In this document: positions 57,700 to 64,000 of the stretch, one piece after another
How the letters are laid out: the number at the start of each line of letters is the position of its first letter
Numbering within the stretch: the stretch's first letter is position 1
Source: Hyposmocoma kahamanoa
Taxonomy: Eukaryota; Arthropoda; Insecta; Lepidoptera; Cosmopterigidae
Reading direction: 5' to 3'
Assembly (NCBI RefSeq): GCF_003589595.1
Contig: NW_020655550.1
Span: forward strand, 402,889-466,888
Length of the DNA stretch: 64,000 nt
Translations under genes and position numbers: made by a program
Notes under the pieces: generated by a model
Told to the model about the DNA's origin: nothing
The model's input: only the letters and a program-made list of their open reading frames with translations
Databases searched by the model: none

Positions 57700-59440
57700 A
57701 AAAAAACACGCGACCTCGTGGTAGATTCTAAAATGATAGGTATCAAATTTATATACTTATTGAGAACATTTCAAAATAAATTTCGATCAGATGTACCTCA
57801 AACAAAATTACTGAATAAGTAAAATAAAAAGGACTGAATAATATACTATACTATACGACAACTTGACTGTGTTTTAGTTTCCGAGATTACGCCATACTAA
57901 TATTTTTTTCATTCATCTATACATCACAATTTATTTTATTTTTGTGTTAAACAGTAGATGCTCTAAAATTATTAAAATGATGTTATAGGTACTAATTTGT
58001 ATGAACTAACAAAAGTACAACTAGCTAAACTAACGCCAGTGATCCAAGTTGGTACAAATAAAACACGTTCACTATTATATTGTTAAACAAAAATGTTCCC
58101 TCTTTATAATCGTAGTGCATTAATATTGTCATAAATTGAAGCACCATGTTAATAGTAGCGCAAAGCATCGACAACAGTCAGTAGATAAAATTAAAATATG
58201 GTAACAGTTTTATTTTATCAGTCCGTAAGGATGGCAACAAACACGCGAGCTTCATAAAATTTAAATATGGCAGGATGTTAGTAGAATTACGTCGCACGAC
58301 AGACGTGATGGATGAGTGACTTTAGGTTCACGTTGCTATAACTATACTTGTTTCAAAATTGTGACTCTGGCTTCGGTATTTCCTTCTTCAAGCGATGACA
58401 CGCTAGTTCCAGTCGGGCGTATTTAAGGAGCATCCTATAAATAAACAAGTGGTATACGTCACAGGTAATGCAAATTATAGACGCATACTTTGCTTGTGCA
58501 AGCTGTAACCACAGTTCAGCCAAACTTCAGCTGATAAAATACGAACGTGACAACAATTTCAGCAAAAAAAATTGTAATTACCAAAATAAAAATATGTGCC
58601 GCCAGTCATTAATTTTGTATAGGGAAAGATCATCATTAGTAAACGATCACCAACTGGAGTCTTTTTGTCACAGGTGAATGACTATTTAATAAGTGTGGCT
58701 TCATTTCTTCGTTCTCAATGTAATTTGAGTATCATGCATCGCACATTTCACAAAATCCTATTTAGGCAAGTGGTTGCCGCTACGGATTAAGAGGTAACTG
58801 TGCCATTGCCCATCCAGACTTTATAGATAGCAGGGACTAAAGAATTGAGTACGAAATTTATAGTTATATTCGATAAAATGGCGAAACATTCGCTTAATAG
58901 GGCGAAATAACGGCAAAGGAAAACAACATCAAGGAAACAATCCGTAACTTTATGCATATTTATAACACGTGCTGCAATAATAATTTTCTTTCCTAATGTT
59001 GATTTTTTTTTAATAATTATCTAGGAGAAAGAAAAACAGGACTGTGAAAAATTGTATTAGCACATCTTGTCGATAACAATTAGCGTTTAATTAAGTAAAA
59101 TTATATCTTTTCGAATATTACATTACCATTTTGAATGTATTTAAACAAATTCTTTACAGAAATTCCTGTGTAAGAATCGTCTACGGCGATGATATACTAC
59201 ACCTTGCACAGGTCATTGACTTGAAAAAACGTCGTAACATCGTGGTCCTAATGTACCTACTTGCTTTTAAGAAATGTGTCTTTTCCAAATTTAGACTTAA
59301 TGTAACGGTGATATAGTTTGAACTGGTGTGAGCTGTAAACCGTACAAATTTGACAAGGATTCATCTGTTTGCGTGACGATGGTTGGCCATCACGCGACAA
59401 CAACTGTCGAATTTCAAATTAGATTGTTTCTGCAGAGGTT
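57700..59440. other. Gene-free stretch
   Basis: AT-rich, with short low-complexity open frames only. No repeat shared with other parts of the window was recognised. Confidence 0.45.
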
Positions 59441-59452
59441 TCAAGCTAATTT

Positions 59453-59500
59453 CATATACTAGTAGTTCATATACTGTAGTATATGAACTACTAGTATATG
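59453..59500. repeat. Perfect 48-bp palindrome
   Basis: CATATACTAGTAGTTCATAT then ACT is followed by a 2-base spacer and its exact reverse complement, giving 23-bp arms. It could extrude as a cruciform or be the fused ends of an inverted insertion. Confidence 0.95.
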
Positions 59501-59524
59501 AATGTAGTATAACTAACAATACTG

Positions 59525-59560
59525 TACCATCAGGTGAAACAGAAGATTCACCTGATGGTA
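59525..59560. repeat. Second palindrome, 14-bp arms
   Basis: TACCATCAGGTGAA and its exact reverse complement TTCACCTGATGGTA are separated by 8 bases. CCATCAGGTG is close to the 3' end of the LINE-tail family, so two tails in opposite orientation may have met here. Confidence 0.9.
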
Positions 59561-60644
59561 GGTAAGTGGCTGCAGTCGCACCTGACATTATCACATTTGT
59601 GACGATACTAAGCAATCCACAAACAAAATCCGCAAAACGATTTGCCGGCTATATAAAATGATGGAGCGTTCATAAGTAATGTTTACACACAAATTATGTA
59701 GACATCTCTACTGACATTTGAAAAATCCACATTAAAAACCCATAACAACAATCATATGAACAAGAGTTTAATTCATTCACGACAGTGTGCATTTCAACTG
59801 AATAATATTTAAGGCAAATGAGAAAATGAAGACACTATTTATATCAATCATACCCCGAATCGTGAGAAAATAAATGTGTACGAATGTGTGTTACTTTCTT
59901 AATGACGTTTAAGTTCTGTCATGCGTAAAGTAAATGCTAATCTTGATGTGTGTCAATTGCGGTAAACGGAGTACAGTGAAACAGCTTGCAAACATTGTAG
60001 GTAACTGAGTCGGTATGAATCACGATGCCGCCGCCGCAACTGACCGCAGTTTCATAACAACACGCTGCATAATGACACCATATACCACCTAATGCAGCAA
60101 ATTATTGCAAACCAGCTATTTGTTCAACATTAAAAGTTTGTTGTTTACTTTATGAATGATGACTTTAACATGAAATCTGACAGGTGAAACAACTCATTGG
60201 GCAATTATAATTAAACAAATAATGAAATATGAACGAACATTCATGATACTCTGTAAAAATAAATGTCTAAACAAATGGGTAAAGTAGTGTTGATATGCTA
60301 TACATGACCACAGAAAACATGATATGACGAACTGGCCAAAGCAGAGAAACGACATATCACGTGTCAGGTTTCGAGAATGGAAGTCAAAGGCGCGCGTGCA
60401 TCCGTAATACAAAGGATACCGGACACCGTGACGCAGTCGCTGTCCACGGACTAAAAAGGCGTCGACATAAATGGTATTTATGTTCAGCTAATTAGAGCAA
60501 ATAGCGTAATGGAAATTAGTGACTTAATCCGTGGCTGTATTGAGATGTATGAATGATTGATTGCATGAGATACTTCATCTGACTTTAAGACGAAATTATA
60601 CGAACGCTCTGCAAACGCTTCAAGACTTTTTTGTAATATAATAT

Positions 60645-60870
60645 CTAGTGACGGAACGATCAAGTCGTATTCTTGGTAGTAAGCTACACGCCTATCCATA
60701 ACAGTTGCAGTGCCACTCAGAGCTCGAAGTCGCAAAAATTTGAAGGGCATTGCCACTGCGCCTGTCAACCTGAGACATAAGTTGACAAGTCCCATATGCC
60801 TGTAATTCCACCCTTACCCTTCAAAACCGGAACACAATAATGCGGACATTACCGCTTGGCGATGAATGTG
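60645..60870 (-). repeat. LINE/SINE 3'-tail family, copy 5
   Basis: On the minus strand: CGCCAAGCGGTAATGTCCGC, GGTTTTGAAGGGTAAGGGTG, GGAATTACAGGCATATGGGA, CTCTGAGTGGCACTGCAACT then GTTATGGATAGGCGTG, and the end TTACTACCAAGAATACGAC. It is nearly full length compared with the copy at 49405. Confidence 0.75.
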
Positions 60871-60879
60871 TTGCGTTGC

Positions 60880-62239
60880 GTTATATGCCATCGTTTGATT
60901 TTCAGTATTTCAAAGTGAGTACATACACAATTGTGTAAACAAGTTTCAACTTACATTAAATTAAAATTAAAACACTTCATCAGGCTAGACTAGAAATTAT
61001 AATATCGTTTAAGGTTATTCCAATTTCGAGCCATTTAGGAACTTCCTATCTCAGTATTTACTGGATAAGCAAAATAGGTAGGTATATCGGACGTCACCAT
61101 GGCGGAAGAGTAACTTGACATTCCGTTTCTTGGAATAACATCGCGATTACAATTCACTATTACATTTTGTAATCGATGTCAGCAGACAATCCTTACGTTC
61201 TTTACCTACTTATCGGGCCGTTAGCGAGCTACACTGAATGCCAATGAACCAATGTCCATTTAAAATTTACAGGTTTCTCAACCCAAATATTTCGCCACTA
61301 CGGCGATGCTCTCGCTTCCCACGAAACGATGCTTTTTGTATGCGAGGCATCAATTCTTAAACATTGATGTACATTACTTCTCGTTGAATTAATTAGAACT
61401 GTGTATGTTAAAACTAGATTAGAAAACGGTGGAAGGGAATTTATTACGAAGAGTTGTCACGAATAATTGGTGAACGCGGCTAGTAACTTTGACTTCTTCA
61501 ATTGCACGATTTTACCGATATTGTACTCGGTCCAAGTTCTCATTGTTATAAAGACGTTTCTTCCCGCAGTTCCGTGAAATTGTGCGACCACATGGAATAC
61601 GCTCTTCACATACAGAACGTAGGATTTTATTAAAATTAACTCGTTTGTATTATGTGATTTCTCAAAACGTTGCTTGAATAGTCGCCAATATGCAGTAAAA
61701 TAAGAATATACGGAAATATTCTGGTCGAGTATATTCTTTGATAATGTTACATATTAGTTGCACATTATGGTTAGACGTTTCTCTTGTAGTTTTATTTCTC
61801 TAAGATGCAATACCACAAGAAATATTATTCCGGCAATAACGGCAACATATCGAGATGGACTTGACACTGATTAGATAACGTGCCAATGTACCCCTCGAGC
61901 ACTAATTTCACTCAATGCGCTTAAACCACAGACACATATGTATATCTAAATATGTCTGTGGCTTAAACATTTACTTTATTCATGACCCTTAAGTACCGCG
62001 CGTTGCAGCCTGTTTGTTTACGCGCACAAGCATTGTACAAATCGACTAAATGTTTAAAGTTAGCGGGGATAATATCAATTACCTAACTATCGAAGGTCGC
62101 ATCTTTGAATTACCTCATGTTCGACGCGGGCGCAGCTCAAAGGCGATGGCTTTCAAACGAAGGTCGCCCAGTCGAACCGTGTCACTTAAGCGTTCTATTC
62201 TTTTGTTTATCATATTAAACTTTCAATACTAGCAACTCT
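60880..62239. other. Mostly gene-free stretch before the Penelope-like element
   Basis: A hairpin with about 18-bp arms (ACCACAGACACATAT and reverse complement) lies at 61923-61966. GC-richer sequence at about 62085-62200 is open on both strands. On the minus strand an ATG at about 62211 opens a frame beginning MINKRIERLSDTVRLGDLRL that stops near a GTAATT. None of these could be assigned. Confidence 0.35.
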
Positions 62240-63892
62240 TTGACAGATTTTAATTTCTTATTGTTACTCATTGTCGAAATTAATATTACAACGAATCAAC
62301 TTAAAGATAAAGGTAACGCGACGGTGGTCATGAATACGTCAGATTATAACAGCAAAATAACTGACTTACTATCGGATGAAAGCACGTATAAAAAGGTGAA
62401 GAAAGACCCTACCACCAAGATATTAAAAACAACAACTAACTTAATATCTAAGCACTCCGATACGCTGAAACTTGATGTAAGTGCGTTTGTGCCCTGCGCC
62501 GTGAAACCACCAAAACTGTATGGGTTACCAAAAATACATAAGGCTGACACCCCACTCCGTCCCATAGTTAGCCAGATTGACACACCAACCTACAAACTGG
62601 CTCAACACATGGCAAAGGTACTGTCACCATTGAGAGGGAACACTTCCACACATGTGAAGGATTCATACCATTTCATCAGTGGAATCAAAGATCTACGGTT
62701 AACTGATGATGACACCATGGTCAGTTTTGATGTTCAGTCGCTGTTTACCAACCTACCAGTAAAAGACTGCATTGAAATTGTACGTAGGAAGCTAAGGGAA
62801 CATAATATGTCCATTGAATATGCAGAATTATTAGAACACTGCCTAACATCAGGCTATCTATTGTGGAATAATGAATTCTACCTACAAATTGACGGTATAG
62901 CGATGGGCTCCCCGGTATCTCCCGTTGTTGCCGATATTTTCATGGAAGACTTCGAGGAGCGAGTTTTACCCATGGCCCCAGCTAGGCCGAAGATTTTCAA
63001 ACGGTACGTTGATGATACTTTCACAATATTACCTAAAGATAGCATACCTTCTTTCTTGGACCATCTTAATTCTTTTAGTACTAAGATCCAATTTACTATG
63101 GAACAAGAGAATTGTGGTACTTTAGCTTTCTTAGATGTTTTAATTAAAAGAAATCCTAATAACACCCTAGGCCATACTGTATTTCGAAAGAAAACCCATA
63201 CAGATAGGTACCTCAATGGTAATTCCCATCACCATCCTAGCCAGTTAGCTACCGTGGGCAAATCTCTGTTTCAGAGAGCATATGGTGTCTGCGACAGTAA
63301 TCATCTGGCGGGGGAACTTCAGCATATAAAGCAAGTCCTACATGCGAATAAGTTGAGGATTCCACGCCAACGCCGCAGACCCCGTGTGAAACCACCTACA
63401 GTCGAGCGAAGACCTGCCATCTTACCTTACGTGAGAGGTGTTACAGACAAGATCGGAAGAGTCCTCAGGCGTGCATCTATCAAGACCTATTTCAAGCCCC
63501 TGAGGAAGATTTCTCAGTTCCTGAGACCCGTGAAATGTAACATCCCCTTACAGGATGCAGGAGTTTACAAGCTTGACTGTGAGTGCGGTCTCTCTTATAT
63601 TGGACAAACAAAGCGAAGTATTTGTACCCGCGTCAAAGAACATATAGCTGATGTCAAACACCGTCGTGTAAACAAGTCTGCAGTCTGCGAGCATGTCATG
63701 GATAAACCTACACATTCAATGAAGTTTGACAAACCCCAGGTCCTTGCAAAAGAAGTCCGTTACCTACCCAGGATGCTGCGAGAGGCCATTGAAATTAAAA
63801 AACATCCTAATTTCAACAGGGAAGATGGTTTCTCCGTACCACCAGTTTGGGATCCAGTATTTCCTCTAATGAAAAATCCCAAACAGACATAA
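62240..63892 (+). CDS. Penelope-like element: reverse transcriptase plus GIY-YIG endonuclease, 5'-truncated
   Basis: The 550-residue uninterrupted frame copies element RNA into DNA and nicks target DNA. Family-like sequence starts near residue 23 (DKGNATVVMNTSDYN); the first 20 residues look like flanking DNA, so the element is 5'-truncated near 62300 and the ATG is accidental. Reverse transcriptase motifs: PPKLYGLPKIHK (90-101), motif A VSFDVQSLF with Asp164, motif B GIAMGSPVSP (219-228), motif C YVDD (256-259) and LAFLDVLIKR (295-304). After a basic linker comes the GIY-YIG domain: GVYKLDCECGLSYIGQTKR (441-459), with a Cys pair and Arg464. The tail is NFNREDGFSVPPVWDPVF. All visible catalytic residues are present, but the missing N-terminus argues against autonomy. 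The related remnant at 55473 shows the family spread more than once. Confidence 0.95.
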   Translation: MTDFNFLLLLIVEINITTNQLKDKGNATVVMNTSDYNSKITDLLSDESTYKKVKKDPTTKILKTTTNLISKHSDTLKLDVSAFVPCAVKPPKLYGLPKIHKADTPLRPIVSQIDTPTYKLAQHMAKVLSPLRGNTSTHVKDSYHFISGIKDLRLTDDDTMVSFDVQSLFTNLPVKDCIEIVRRKLREHNMSIEYAELLEHCLTSGYLLWNNEFYLQIDGIAMGSPVSPVVADIFMEDFEERVLPMAPARPKIFKRYVDDTFTILPKDSIPSFLDHLNSFSTKIQFTMEQENCGTLAFLDVLIKRNPNNTLGHTVFRKKTHTDRYLNGNSHHHPSQLATVGKSLFQRAYGVCDSNHLAGELQHIKQVLHANKLRIPRQRRRPRVKPPTVERRPAILPYVRGVTDKIGRVLRRASIKTYFKPLRKISQFLRPVKCNIPLQDAGVYKLDCECGLSYIGQTKRSICTRVKEHIADVKHRRVNKSAVCEHVMDKPTHSMKFDKPQVLAKEVRYLPRMLREAIEIKKHPNFNREDGFSVPPVWDPVFPLMKNPKQT

Positions 63893-63990
63893 GACTGCAG
63901 TACTAATTAATATGTTTTAGTTTATTCTAATTTCTATTAATAATTAATAATAAATTAAACCTAATAAAAATTCATTCAATAAAATAATTT
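62303..63990 (+). mobile_element. Penelope-like retroelement, 5'-truncated copy
   Basis: The element extends from the truncation point near 62303 through the stop at 63890-63892 into an AT-rich 3' part that runs to the window end. The exact 3' border and target duplication are not determinable because the window stops. The whole frame is free of stops, which suggests a fairly recent insertion. Confidence 0.8.
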
Positions 63991-64000
63991 GTAAAACTTA

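Noticed and set aside
62050..62239. Upstream N-terminus of the Penelope-like protein
   Set aside because: The frame is separate, ends in a stop before 62240 and has no reverse transcriptase-like sequence; the element is 5'-truncated near 62303.
1..64000. CRISPR array or bacterial-type operon
   Set aside because: No spaced direct repeats of CRISPR form and no consecutive long frames; the sequence is clearly eukaryotic.

Overview
The window reads as nuclear DNA of an insect, most likely a lepidopteran. It is AT-rich, has no bacterial-style operons, contains spliced exons with GT..AG borders, and carries a repeat complement I associate with moths and butterflies: tRNA-headed SINEs, LINE 3' tails ending in AATAAATAAA, mariner/Tc1-type elements, hAT- and Harbinger-like MITEs, and Penelope-like elements. 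The species cannot be told from the sequence. I see no rRNA, no functional tRNA and no CRISPR array.

One host gene can be supported. It lies on the minus strand from about 43235 down to at least 27570, as nine exons (43235-43122, 42656-42547, 42312-42281, 40936-40816, 38948-38810, 38536-38336, 35229-35131, 33164-about 33058, 27700-27570). Reading phases agree across every junction except exon 8 to exon 9. The product starts with a Ser/Pro-rich, probably disordered N-terminus of about 125 residues. It then becomes helical, with one recognisable spectrin-type repeat (exons 6-8) and the start of a second (exon 9). It resembles rod proteins of the nesprin/AKAP6/dystrophin sort; I do not recognise the exact gene. 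Its 3' end was not found.

Almost everything else is transposon-derived or featureless. 1-10860: sparse, with one AACCGAC-type repeat and a tandem duplication at 8.1-8.55 kb. 10.9-16.6 kb: LINE/SINE pieces, a decayed mariner carrying two MITE copies, and a LINE 3' end. 18.1-20.3 kb: a 2.15-kb Tc1/mariner-type element with about 590-bp terminal inverted repeats around a broken transposase. 25.3-26.3 kb: a nest of inserted elements. 27.9-32.6 kb: a 4.7-kb inverted-repeat element inside host intron 8. 34-43 kb: host exons mixed with LINE, SINE, hAT MITE and satellite-like pieces. 43.2-47.5 kb: mostly plain AT-rich DNA. 47.6-57.7 kb: a hAT-like MITE, a Harbinger-like element holding a long ACTC array, a dead mariner, a Penelope remnant and more MITEs. 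59.4-60.9 kb: strong palindromes and a LINE tail. 62.3-63.9 kb: a 5'-truncated Penelope-like element with an uninterrupted reverse transcriptase and GIY-YIG endonuclease frame, the longest open frame in the window.

The best candidates for undescribed biology are the 4.7-kb inverted-repeat element with periodic GCTCACTCAATCC motifs, the long-TIR Tc1/mariner derivative, and the spectrin-repeat gene that hosts many of the insertions.
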